DNA of 64,000 bases. Origin: Cyclobacterium sp. 1_MG-2023 (GTDB taxonomy: Bacteria; Bacteroidota; Bacteroidia; Cytophagales; Cyclobacteriaceae). The stretch spans positions 124,001 through 188,000 of the forward strand of contig NZ_JAUOPC010000005.1 in the NCBI RefSeq assembly GCF_030546805.1. Direction: 5' to 3'. The translations under genes were made by a program, and so were the position numbers. Below are positions 56,449-64,000 of this stretch, piece by piece (the first letter of the stretch is position 1; each line of letters opens with the position of its first letter). The notes below the pieces were generated by a model that saw only the letters and a program-made list of their open reading frames with translations, was not told where the DNA came from and made no database searches.

Positions 56449-58365
56449 TTACAAGTTGTTGATTAAATATTTCATCCTTAACAATTCACCTACACTCCAA
56501 GCTTGAGAAATTGCTCCTTTGGGCCTGTGGGGAGGGTCACCTTCATAAATTTCCGCAATCGTTCCAATCCCATATTGCGTCATCACCTCATCAAAGCTAT
56601 CGATCATGGTTTCCACCAGTTTCTTGCCTTCTTTTCCATGCAGTTTCAAATAACCTTCCGCAAAATGTCCCAGTAACCAAGGCCAAGCTGTTCCCTGATG
56701 GTATGCATTGTCTCTTTCGGTTTGATCCCCTTTATAATAGCCCCTGTATCGCGGGTCACTTGGTGCCAAAGTCCTTAAGCCCCTATGGGTAAACAAATTG
56801 GTTTTCACTACCTCCAATACACTGTCTTTTTGCTCATTAGAAAGCGGGCTATAAGGCAAAGAGGTGGCAAAAACCATATTTGGCCTAATGGACCAGTCTT
56901 TTTCTTCATCAGTAATCACATCTGCCAAATAGCCTTTTTTCTCAGACCAAAAACGATCCACAAAGCTAACCCCGACCTGATCCGCCAATTCACGGGCTTC
57001 ATCATCTCCGGTCATTTCATGATAAAACCTCAAGGCATTGTACCACAAGGCATTGATTTCTACAGGACAGCCAATTCTAGGTGTCACCGGCCCTTCTTTG
57101 GTCACCGCATCCATCCATGTCAAGCCAACACCTTCTACACCTCCACTGATAAGCCCATCTTCCTGTACATGAATTTTAAAATCTGTCCCTGCCTTAAAGC
57201 CATCTATTATCCCTTTGCATTTATCTATATATTTGGACAGAATGGTCTCCTTGTCACCTGTGAAAACAATATATTGTTGCAAGGTCCAGAAAAACCAAAG
57301 AGGAGCATCTATGGAGTTCATATTTGTAGATACCCCACTCCCTACATTTGGAAACATGGCTCCTTTCAGATCCTTGGTCATGGAATCCATAACATCTAAA
57401 AAGGTTTGGTTATCGTCCATGGTCAAGGTAAGCCCGGGCAATGCGATAAAAGTATCTCTACCCCACCAGCCAAACCAAGGATACCCGGCGATCACACGCG
57501 TTTCCCCATCGCGTTTGCTTATAAACTGACCGGCAGAATTTCTCAGACAATTTTCAAAATTATCTCTTGGTATCCTTCTTTTAATTTCCTCATTAAAATT
57601 ATCATGAAGCTCAGCTGTATTGGCTACTTTTAATCCGGCCGAAAAAATAACTTCATCCCCTTTTTCCATCTCAAACTCGAAGTATCCGGGAACATATAGG
57701 TCTTCTTGATAATCGTAGCCTCGCTCTATTTCTTTGGAGTACTCTATATTGTAAAACCAATCAGGCACGGGAACAAAATCGTTACCCATCGAAACCTGTA
57801 ATGACAAAGGATCATAGGCTTCATAAAGCTGAACCTGTACGCCATTTTCAATTTTCTTTATTTTTTTATTTACATAGGTATTGGCTTTAGATAATCCATG
57901 GTAACCACGAAAAGCCAAAAAAGGATTAATTCTTATCTTAGTAGGAATAACGGCATCTGCCAATGTATACCTTATCATTACCCGGTCTGTTGTAGAATCC
58001 AAGATAATCTCTTTTTCAAAAATCACCCCACCCACCCTGTAAGTAAGTTTTGGGATAGGTTCTGAATCAAAATCTTCAAGATATTTATGTCCTCTTGGGG
58101 AGTAGGTACCCGGGTATTTATTAATTCCTAAGTTAAAAACGGCATCTTTTTGAACAATGCTCTCATGCACGTTGGATAGCAGCACGTGCAGTTGACCGTC
58201 TATTTGAGGCTGTGGAGCAACGAGCAGCCCATGGTATTTCCTTGTATTACAGCCAATAATGGTAGTACTCGTATAACAACCTAAGGGGTTGGAACGAATG
58301 ATCTCTTTTTCTAAAGAGTAATTGAGGTTAATGAGTTGAGTCTTATCAAAGTGTATATAGCTCAT
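56449..58365 (-). CDS. Glycogen debranching enzyme (amylo-alpha-1,6-glucosidase)
   Basis: The 638-residue protein has an N-terminal beta domain (about 1-260; NPLGCYTSTTIIGCNTRKYH) and a C-terminal (alpha/alpha)6 barrel with GYPWFGWWGRDTFIALPG, SGGVEGVGLTWMDAV, YHQGTAWPWLLGHF and AISQAWSVGELLRM, typical of GDE_C/GH133. It removes alpha-1,6 branch stubs. It is the first gene of the glycogen unit; no branching enzyme, GlgC or phosphorylase is in the window. Confidence 0.93.
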   Translation of the reverse strand: MSYIHFDKTQLINLNYSLEKEIIRSNPLGCYTSTTIIGCNTRKYHGLLVAPQPQIDGQLHVLLSNVHESIVQKDAVFNLGINKYPGTYSPRGHKYLEDFDSEPIPKLTYRVGGVIFEKEIILDSTTDRVMIRYTLADAVIPTKIRINPFLAFRGYHGLSKANTYVNKKIKKIENGVQVQLYEAYDPLSLQVSMGNDFVPVPDWFYNIEYSKEIERGYDYQEDLYVPGYFEFEMEKGDEVIFSAGLKVANTAELHDNFNEEIKRRIPRDNFENCLRNSAGQFISKRDGETRVIAGYPWFGWWGRDTFIALPGLTLTMDDNQTFLDVMDSMTKDLKGAMFPNVGSGVSTNMNSIDAPLWFFWTLQQYIVFTGDKETILSKYIDKCKGIIDGFKAGTDFKIHVQEDGLISGGVEGVGLTWMDAVTKEGPVTPRIGCPVEINALWYNALRFYHEMTGDDEARELADQVGVSFVDRFWSEKKGYLADVITDEEKDWSIRPNMVFATSLPYSPLSNEQKDSVLEVVKTNLFTHRGLRTLAPSDPRYRGYYKGDQTERDNAYHQGTAWPWLLGHFAEGYLKLHGKEGKKLVETMIDSFDEVMTQYGIGTIAEIYEGDPPHRPKGAISQAWSVGELLRMKYLINNL

Positions 58366-58489
58366 TTAATCAAAAGTTTGAGGTTTTTATAAAAATACTT
58401 TAATACTTCGTAAAGAAAAATATTTAAGATAAAAACTAAAGCAATTAAGCTAAATGATTAAAATACGGCTGACTGTTTGACAAAAAAAA

Positions 58490-58508
58490 AGAACTCAAAT
58501 AGAGTTCT
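58490..58508 (-). terminator. Terminator after the 44-codon gene candidate
   Basis: AGAACTC (58490-58496) pairs with GAGTTCT (58502-58508). On the minus strand it is followed by nine T. It lies 28 bases beyond the small frame's stop. Confidence 0.75.
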
Positions 58509-58536
58509 CTTGGAATATTATATTTTCAACAGCTAC

Positions 58537-58671
58537 TCAAGTAGCTTCCTTTTGAATTTTTTCTAGATTCTTAATGGATTCCTCAAATTTCATCATATAC
58601 ATCTGCACATGATTTAAATTAACATATTTTATTTGAGGGAAATTTTTTGAAGGTTGAAGTAACTTAAACAT
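58537..58671 (-). CDS. Small protein candidate, 44 residues
   Basis: ATG 58671 opens a 44-codon frame ending TGA at 58537. The product is basic at the N-terminus (MFKLLQPSKNFPQIKYVNLN) and has an amphipathic helix-like C-terminus (KFEESIKNLEKIQKEAT). A weak Shine-Dalgarno-like AGAAG lies nine bases before the start. The main support is a clean Rho-independent terminator right after it, with no other gene on this strand between tRNA-His and the terminator. I recognise no family. It could also be part of a non-coding RNA. Confidence 0.45.
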   Translation of the reverse strand: MFKLLQPSKNFPQIKYVNLNHVQMYMMKFEESIKNLEKIQKEAT

Positions 58672-58903
58672 GATCTTCTGAAATTAAATGAATTCTACAA
58701 CAATCGCTAATCAAATAACATGCCATAAACATGAATACCTTCTGCTTGGAAAACGAACAAAAACGAATTATAAATCAAGCCTAGTGTATTGCTCTTTAAC
58801 CATTCAAAAGACGAGAAAAGAGACTGTTCCCATTTACCCTGCATTGCCCTCAAACTTCTCGGCATATGAATAAACCCTTTGTTGGATGCAGTTATAAAAA
58901 AAC

Positions 58904-58929
58904 AACCCTCCCTAATCAAAGGGAGGGTT
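58904..58929 (-). terminator. Terminator after tRNA-His
   Basis: AACCCTCCCT (58904-58913) pairs with AGGGAGGGTT (58920-58929), ten pairs. On the minus strand it leads into a T-rich tail, directly after the tRNA 3' end. Confidence 0.88.
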
Positions 58930-58931
58930 TG

Positions 58932-59006
58932 GGTGAAAGACCGGTTTCGAACCGGCGACCTCTGGATCCACAAACCAGCGCTCTAACCAGCTGAGCTACA
59001 ATCACC
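58932..59006 (-). tRNA. tRNA-His (anticodon GTG)
   Basis: The minus strand from 59005 folds as a cloverleaf: acceptor GTGATTG/CTTTCAC, D arm GCTC/GAGC, anticodon loop TTGTGGA with anticodon GTG, T arm GCCGG TTCGAAA CCGGT. The G at 59006 is the encoded extra G(-1) typical of tRNA-His, opposite C73 at 58932. CCA is not fully encoded. Two U-U oppositions occur in the acceptor stem (5-68 and 6-67) and one in the anticodon stem (31-39). A terminator follows at once. Confidence 0.9.
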
Positions 59007-59084
59007 ATTTTATTTCATTTTCTGATTCTTTTATCAGATGGGATTGCAAAGGTAATATGCTTTTTTCAGTCACGCAATACCAAG

Positions 59085-60428
59085 CTAGATATTTCTTGAA
59101 AATTTAAGTCTTTCACCCCTTTTTTCTTCATTAAAGACGCCATTTTCATAAGCCAAATGACCTGAAACTATTGTATGAGTAACTTTTGACCTAAACTTTT
59201 GTCCTTCGAAAGGTGACCAACCACATTTAGAAAGCACATTCCCTCTGTTGACTTCCCAAGAATCATCCAAATCTACCAATACCATATCTGCAAAATAGCC
59301 TTCTCTTAAAAATCCTCTGTTTTCAATTTCAAAAAGTATGGCCACATTATGACTCGTTTTCTGAACGATTTGTACCAAGCTTATTTTTCCATTATGATAC
59401 ATTTCAAGTAAGGCCATCAAACCATGTTGCAATAAAGGCCCTCCTGAAGGAGCCTTAAGGTAAGGCTTTTCTTTTTCTTCAATGGTATGTGGAGCATGAT
59501 CGGTAGCAATTACGTCAATATTGCCGTCCAGCACCCCTTTTAATATGGTATCCCTGTCATTTGAAGTTTTGATGGCCGGGTTCCATTTGATCCAATTTCC
59601 TTTGCTGTCATAATCTTCTTCGGAAAACCATAAGTGATGTATGCAAGCCTCTGCGGTAATCCTTTTTTCTGCAAGCGGTAAGGTATTGTCAAATAAACCC
59701 ACTTCTTTCCCCGTACTGATATGCAATACATGCAACTTGGTACCATGGGTACGTGCCATTTCAACTACAATTTTGGAGGCATCATAACAGGCTTCCTCCG
59801 ACCTGATTTTCGGGTGAAATTTTGCCGGAATCTCCTCTCCATACCCCTGCTTAAATCTTTCTAAGTTTGCTTTAATGATGTTGTCATTCTCGCTATGGGT
59901 AGCTATCAAAATCGGACATTCTTTGAATATGGCCTCCAAACTGTCCGGATTATCTACCAACATATTGCCGGTGGACGATCCCTGAAAAACCTTCACTCCA
60001 CAAACATTTTTTACATCAACACTTTTAATGGTCTCAATATTATCATTGGTTGCCCCTAAATAAAAAGAGTAATTTGCTAAGGACTTGGCCGCACCAATGG
60101 CATACTTCTCCTCCAATAGCTCATGTGTGGTACTTTGAGGGATGGTGTTTGGCATTTCCATAAAACTAGTCACACCTCCGGCTACTGCCGTTTTACTTTC
60201 CGTATAGATCTCTGCCTTATGGGTCAATCCCGGCTCTCTGAAGTGAACCTGATCATCAATTAAACCAGGCAATAAGTATTTCCCATTGGCATCTATCACT
60301 ATATCCGCCTCTTTTCCTGACAAATCTCCTCCCACTGAAAAAATCAAGCCCTCCTTTATATATACATCTCCACGTATAATCTTACCTTCATTTACTATAT
60401 TTGCATCACGGATTAGTATTCTTTTCAT
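59085..60428 (-). CDS. pyrC: Dihydroorotase
   Basis: The 447-residue amidohydrolase cyclises carbamoyl-aspartate in pyrimidine synthesis. It has PGLIDDQVHFREPGLTHKAE, GGVTSFMEMPN, VKVFQGSSTGNML (site of the bridging residue), ATHSEN and the catalytic aspartate in ATDHAPH. The first metal histidine of the usual HxH is glutamine here (QVH). I believe this QVH form is usual in Bacteroidota dihydroorotases, but I could not check. It diverges from the DEAD-box gene with 69 bases between. Confidence 0.9.
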   Translation of the reverse strand: MKRILIRDANIVNEGKIIRGDVYIKEGLIFSVGGDLSGKEADIVIDANGKYLLPGLIDDQVHFREPGLTHKAEIYTESKTAVAGGVTSFMEMPNTIPQSTTHELLEEKYAIGAAKSLANYSFYLGATNDNIETIKSVDVKNVCGVKVFQGSSTGNMLVDNPDSLEAIFKECPILIATHSENDNIIKANLERFKQGYGEEIPAKFHPKIRSEEACYDASKIVVEMARTHGTKLHVLHISTGKEVGLFDNTLPLAEKRITAEACIHHLWFSEEDYDSKGNWIKWNPAIKTSNDRDTILKGVLDGNIDVIATDHAPHTIEEKEKPYLKAPSGGPLLQHGLMALLEMYHNGKISLVQIVQKTSHNVAILFEIENRGFLREGYFADMVLVDLDDSWEVNRGNVLSKCGWSPFEGQKFRSKVTHTIVSGHLAYENGVFNEEKRGERLKFSRNI

Positions 60429-60497
60429 AGCATTTGTTTTTTATGGTAGGTGCTTGGGTCGAAACACCTCTAAATATTTTCCTAAATTTATAAAATC

Positions 60498-61853
60498 ATG
60501 TCCGATCAGCTATCATCTTTCGAAAATTTTAAACTGAATAACCAACTTTTAAATGCTGTGAAGGAAATTGGTTATGAAAAACCTACCCCTATACAGGAAA
60601 AGGCCATTCCATTAGCATTGGCCGGTCACGATATTCTTGGCATCGCCCAAACAGGAACGGGTAAAACCGCAGCTTATGTCTTGCCCTTATTGTTTAAGGT
60701 GAAATATGCACAAGGCCAACACCCTCGTGCTTTAATAATGGCCCCTACCAGAGAACTGGTGATGCAGATTGAAGAGGCAGTGGTGGGTTTTGGTAAATAT
60801 ACCGACCTAAGATATGTTTGCCTTTACGGAGGATTGGGCCCTAAACCACAGATTGAAAAATTACAAGAAGGAGTAGACATTATCATTGCTACTCCCGGAA
60901 GATTCATAGACCTTTACCATAAAGGCGAAATCTATACCAGAGACATTAAAACCATGGTTTTGGATGAAGCTGACAAAATGCTGGACATGGGCTTCCTTCC
61001 CCAAATTAAAAACATTCTGGAAGTGATTCCTGTCAAACGGCAAAACCTCTTATTCTCAGCTACCTTTAGCCAACGAGTAGAAAACCTCTCTTTTGAATTC
61101 CTTGAATTCCCCGAACGTGTAGAAGTAGCTCCTCAAGCCACTACTGCCGAAACCATCGAGCAGGTAAAATATTTTGTCCCCAATATCAGAACAAAGCTAG
61201 ACCTATTGCTAAAACTTGTCAACGAGGATGGTTTTGAAAGAGGGATTATCTTTACCAAGTCTCGCAAAAATGCTGACACGGTTCATCAATACCTTCAAAA
61301 AAATCAATCCGGAAGTATCCGGGTCATCCATGCCAATAAAGGCCAAAATACAAGGATCAACAGTATGGATGATTTCAAAAAAGGAGAGGTGAAAATTTTG
61401 GTAGCAACAGATGTAGCAGCCAGAGGCTTAGATGTAAGTCTGGTCAGTCATGTCATCAATTTTGATGTACCCTTGATTTATGAGGATTATGTTCATCGAA
61501 TCGGTCGAACAGGGAGGGCAGAAAATGAAGGCAAAGCAGCTACATTTATAAACCCTGCCGAAGCTTTTCATTTTGAAAAAATAGAGTCGATCATAAGAAT
61601 GCTTGTACCCGAGCAGGAAATCCCTGAAGAAATCACCATTCACAAAACCCCTTTTGAAGAAAAGCAGGATTACGAAAGGGAGATCGACAAACAAAAAAGA
61701 GGCGATGACCCTGAATTTAAAGGGGCTTTTCATGAAAAAAAGGGGTATGCGAAACCTTATAAGGAGAAAGAAGAGAAGCGTGGCAACAAAAACAGTAAAG
61801 CCAAGCGGAACAGAAACCAAATGAAGAAAAAAAGCAAGCATAAAAACAAATAG
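60498..61853 (+). CDS. DEAD-box ATP-dependent RNA helicase
   Basis: The 451-residue helicase has Q-motif PTPIQEKAIPLA, motif I AQTGTGKTA, Ia PTRELV, II DEADKML, III SAT, V ATDVAARGLD and VI HRIGRTGR. The C-terminal tail from about 375 is a long, very basic and acidic low-complexity stretch (RGNKNSKAKRNRNQMKKKSK), likely an RNA-binding tail. It resembles RhlE/CshA-like proteins that remodel rRNA or mRNA, often in the cold. The stop codon is part of the following terminator stem. Confidence 0.93.
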   Translation: MSDQLSSFENFKLNNQLLNAVKEIGYEKPTPIQEKAIPLALAGHDILGIAQTGTGKTAAYVLPLLFKVKYAQGQHPRALIMAPTRELVMQIEEAVVGFGKYTDLRYVCLYGGLGPKPQIEKLQEGVDIIIATPGRFIDLYHKGEIYTRDIKTMVLDEADKMLDMGFLPQIKNILEVIPVKRQNLLFSATFSQRVENLSFEFLEFPERVEVAPQATTAETIEQVKYFVPNIRTKLDLLLKLVNEDGFERGIIFTKSRKNADTVHQYLQKNQSGSIRVIHANKGQNTRINSMDDFKKGEVKILVATDVAARGLDVSLVSHVINFDVPLIYEDYVHRIGRTGRAENEGKAATFINPAEAFHFEKIESIIRMLVPEQEIPEEITIHKTPFEEKQDYEREIDKQKRGDDPEFKGAFHEKKGYAKPYKEKEEKRGNKNSKAKRNRNQMKKKSKHKNK

Positions 61854-61874
61854 GGAAAAGTCTTCCCCTATTTG
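61847..61874 (+). terminator. Terminator overlapping the helicase stop codon
   Basis: CAAATAGGG (61847-61855) pairs with CCCTATTTG (61866-61874), followed by five T. The TAG stop (61851-61853) is within the left arm. Confidence 0.82.
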
Positions 61875-61904
61875 TTTTTCATTTCTGAAATTGAAATTAA
61901 ATGG

Positions 61905-62759
61905 TTATTGATGGAAGGTTTCTGAAATAAAACTCAAGACATTCGGCAGTGATGCCCTCCAATAGGTCCAGTTATGAGCGCCATCACGAATCCTAAACTC
62001 ATGGGGAATTTCCTTTTTCTTCATCGCAATATGTACGAGGCTATTCCCTTCATACAGAAAATCATCATCTCCACAATCAAAAAACCATTTCACCGATTTA
62101 ATCTTCTCAATATCATTAAGCTCCAGCTGCCTTAAAGCCTGATGCTTTTCGTAATAAGCTTTCAATTGGTCTTTATCCTTGACTTCCCCCTGATATCTTT
62201 TTAAAAAATCATCATACGAAGTATTCCTTAATGATGCACTAAGAGGACAAGCCGATGAAAACAAATCCGGCCGATGCATGGCATAGAAATAGGTTCCACC
62301 TCCTCCCATAGAAAGCCCTGAAATCGCCCTATATTTCTTTACACTCTTGATTCTGTACTGAGACTCCACATAAGGCATTAATTCTTCAAAGAAGAAATCT
62401 TCATACCTCCAATCATTTTTTATGTCATTAAAATAACCCCTTTTCCCTGTATTGGCATCCGGCATTACGATAATCATGGGAGTGGCTGAACCATCTTCAA
62501 AGGCATTGTCTGCTATTCGTTGCACTTCTCCAAATTGAACCCAACCGGTTTGATCGTCACCTGCACCATGCAATAAGTAAAGAACCGGGTAAGATCTTTG
62601 AGAATATTCATATCCCGGAGGCAGGTAAACAGCAAATTTTCTTTCCATACCAAGGATCTTGCTTTCCATTGTCAATGCATCAAACACCCTGCTTTCCTGG
62701 GCCAACAAGCCTGAGAAGGAAACTAAAAACAAGGGCAATAATATTCGTAAAATTTTCAT
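61905..62759 (-). CDS. Exported alpha/beta-hydrolase esterase
   Basis: The 284-residue protein has a signal peptide ending GLLAQE and an esterase-D/enterochelin-esterase-like fold: YLLHGAGDDQTGW (oxyanion region), nucleophile serine in ISGLSMGGGGTYF, acid in FDCGDDDFLYEG and histidine in RDGAHNWTYW. The group includes feruloyl and acetyl-xylan esterases; the substrate is unknown. It is a single gene, convergent with the helicase gene. Confidence 0.88.
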   Translation of the reverse strand: MKILRILLPLFLVSFSGLLAQESRVFDALTMESKILGMERKFAVYLPPGYEYSQRSYPVLYLLHGAGDDQTGWVQFGEVQRIADNAFEDGSATPMIIVMPDANTGKRGYFNDIKNDWRYEDFFFEELMPYVESQYRIKSVKKYRAISGLSMGGGGTYFYAMHRPDLFSSACPLSASLRNTSYDDFLKRYQGEVKDKDQLKAYYEKHQALRQLELNDIEKIKSVKWFFDCGDDDFLYEGNSLVHIAMKKKEIPHEFRIRDGAHNWTYWRASLPNVLSFISETFHQ

Positions 62760-62939
62760 CTTATTATTGGTTTATTTTGCTAGGGAAAGTAAAGAATTAT
62801 TCTTATTTATCTATTTATTTAAAGCCTAAATATCACACCCTTTTAGAGAATTGACTGAATTAATGGGTATGTATCCAACAAAGCAATGGTATTTTTATTA
62901 TTTTAACCTTAGAATCAAGGTCAATGCATTCATTCAATT

Positions 62940-63896
62940 ATGGAAAGGAGAAAATTTCTAAGCAATTCAGCGCTTGCCTTATTGGCGGCAGGCACCATGG
63001 GAAACGGGTGCTTAATCGCCAAAACCAATACGGCGAGAAAATTTAAGATAGCCCTAAACCCGGGCAATATCGGAGTCAAGGCAAACCTTACCCAAACACT
63101 GGATTATGCCATTACCTATGGGTATGAAACCATAAGTCCTTTTGTAGAAGAGGTCATGCTGGATTATTCGCCGGGGCAATTGGCAGACCTTAAGAACAAA
63201 ATGAAGGCAAATGAAATAGGTTTTGGCTCCACAAATCTACCTGTTGCATTCAGAAAAGACAATCGCAGTTTTCTTGAAGATTTTAAAAAGTTAGCACCCT
63301 TTTGTAAGACGATGGAAAAGCTTGGAGCCACCCGCATCAACACCTGGATTATATCTTCTCACAATTCCCTAACCTACAATGAGAACATGAAGCAACATGC
63401 CTATCGTTTGGGGGAATGTGCCCGTGTCATGAAGGATTATGGAATTAGACTGGGGCTGGAATACCTTGGAACAAGACCTTTGCTCATTCAAAACAAGTAT
63501 CCTTTTATATCCACTCTGAAAGAAGGGAAGGAACTCATCGCAGCCACCGGTCAAAGTAACGTGGGATTCGTATTGGATTCATTTCATTGGTATACTGCAA
63601 ATGACAATAAAGAAGACATCCTCCAACTCAAGGCAGAGGACATTGTGGTGGTAGATATAAATGATGCCAGAAAGGGCTTTAGCAGAGAAACTCAGGTGGA
63701 TTTAAAGCGAGAGCTCCCCTTGTCAACAGGCGTTATCAATCTCAAAGCTTTTATGGAAGGCTTGGTGGCCATTGGGTATGATGGTCCCATTAGAACCGAG
63801 CCTTTTAATCAGGTGCTCAATGATATGGAAAATGATGCCGCACTCCAAGCAAACAAAGAGGCCATCAATAAGGTACTGGCTTTGGTAGACCTGTAA
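62940..63896 (+). CDS. Tat-type exported sugar phosphate isomerase/epimerase-like protein
   Basis: This 318-residue TIM-barrel (xylose isomerase-like) protein has a twin-arginine leader (MERRKFLSNSALALLAAGTM). Possible metal-site residues lie in LGLEYLGTR, VGFVLDSFHWY, VVVDINDARKG and GPIRTEPFN. Members of this exported group act on sugars or inositols in marine Bacteroidota. The gene ends 104 bases before the window edge. No sugar-use genes are visible on this side. Confidence 0.85.
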   Translation: MERRKFLSNSALALLAAGTMGNGCLIAKTNTARKFKIALNPGNIGVKANLTQTLDYAITYGYETISPFVEEVMLDYSPGQLADLKNKMKANEIGFGSTNLPVAFRKDNRSFLEDFKKLAPFCKTMEKLGATRINTWIISSHNSLTYNENMKQHAYRLGECARVMKDYGIRLGLEYLGTRPLLIQNKYPFISTLKEGKELIAATGQSNVGFVLDSFHWYTANDNKEDILQLKAEDIVVVDINDARKGFSRETQVDLKRELPLSTGVINLKAFMEGLVAIGYDGPIRTEPFNQVLNDMENDAALQANKEAINKVLALVDL

Positions 63897-64000
63897 AACG
63901 CTTGGTTAAATATCGATCAGGAAACGGTTAACTGACCTGCTATTTCTTAATCCGTATCGAAGCAAAAGTAGGCCAGATTAAGTCCGCACTAAATAAATTT
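63897..64000. other. Window end, no feature seen
   Basis: The last 104 bases show no terminator or start of a new gene that I can support. Confidence 0.5.

Noticed and set aside
58735-58750. Minus-strand CAAGCAGAAG, which equals the first ten bases of a common sequencing adapter
   Set aside because: The match stops after ten bases and the surrounding sequence continues naturally, so contamination is unlikely.
58707-58973. 88-codon minus-strand frame covering tRNA-His and its terminator
   Set aside because: It reads through the tRNA 3' half and a terminator hairpin, so it cannot be a normal gene.

Overview
The window is 64 kb of chromosomal DNA from a member of the Bacteroidota, most likely a marine Cytophagales bacterium of the Cyclobacteriaceae type (Cyclobacterium, Algoriphagus, Echinicola). 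That placement is inference. It rests on the moderate-to-low GC feel, the scarcity of strong Shine-Dalgarno sequences, several upstream matches to the Bacteroidota promoter element TAnnTTTG, and the protein families present: two-subunit IorAB-like oxidoreductase, DUF5107-TPR protein, NfeD-type protease, GH57/GT4/debranching operon, and planctomycete-type PSCyt/DUF1549/DUF1501 proteins. No phage, transposase, integrase, CRISPR array or rRNA operon is visible. The window opens inside lon and ends about 100 bases after a sugar-isomerase-like gene.

Layout. 1-2.8 kb: 3' two-thirds of lon, then hslU. 2.8-5.4 kb (minus): Mo-hydroxylase large subunit and 2Fe-2S subunit, coupled by an ATGA overlap. 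5.7-9.3 kb: fabH, efp, accB, accC (start of fatty acid synthesis plus EF-P), closed by a strong terminator. 9.8-15.7 kb: a three-gene exported unit with c-type haem motifs, a DUF1501 protein and a membrane cytochrome with LRR-like and carbohydrate-type domains. 15.8-25.3 kb (minus): prfB with a classic +1 programmed frameshift, a small membrane protein, ilvE, a PduO-type cobalamin adenosyltransferase, a LolD-like ATPase, a 922-residue membrane-TPR protein coupled to gatC, plsC, and an NfeD protease. 25.5-28.7 kb (plus): a LysM/RlpA-like protein, pdxA, DUF177 and rpmF. 28.7-30.3 kb (minus): a helical-repeat protein. 30.5-34.1 kb (plus): a short leuA, an exported amidohydrolase and a Tat-type phosphoesterase. 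34.1-34.4 kb: an ArsC/YffB-like protein. 34.5-35.0 kb: a gene-poor gap with an orphan terminator. 35.0-38.1 kb: a DUF5107-TPR protein. 38.2-42.8 kb (minus): hemL, a TPR plus periplasmic-binding-fold protein, and guaA. 42.9-44.3 kb: an array of about four imperfect ~350-bp direct repeats packed with hairpins. 44.3-49.2 kb (minus): HIT protein, greA, D-2-hydroxyacid dehydrogenase, mgtE, rsmA and rlpA. 49.6-53.9 kb (plus): sbcD-sbcC. 54-58.4 kb (minus): a glycogen/maltodextrin operon. 58.5-59.0 kb: an unannotated 44-codon gene candidate with its own terminator, and tRNA-His. 59.1-63.9 kb: pyrC, a DEAD-box helicase, an exported esterase and a sugar-isomerase-like protein.

Most of the window is housekeeping. 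The least explained parts are the haem/DUF1501 unit (9.8-15.7 kb), the hairpin-rich tandem array in front of guaA (42.9-44.3 kb), the orphan terminator at 34.7 kb, the 44-residue ORF at 58.6 kb and the membrane-TPR protein coupled to gatC. I see no clear-cut defence or other new multi-gene system. The haem/DUF1501 unit is the best candidate for undescribed biology.
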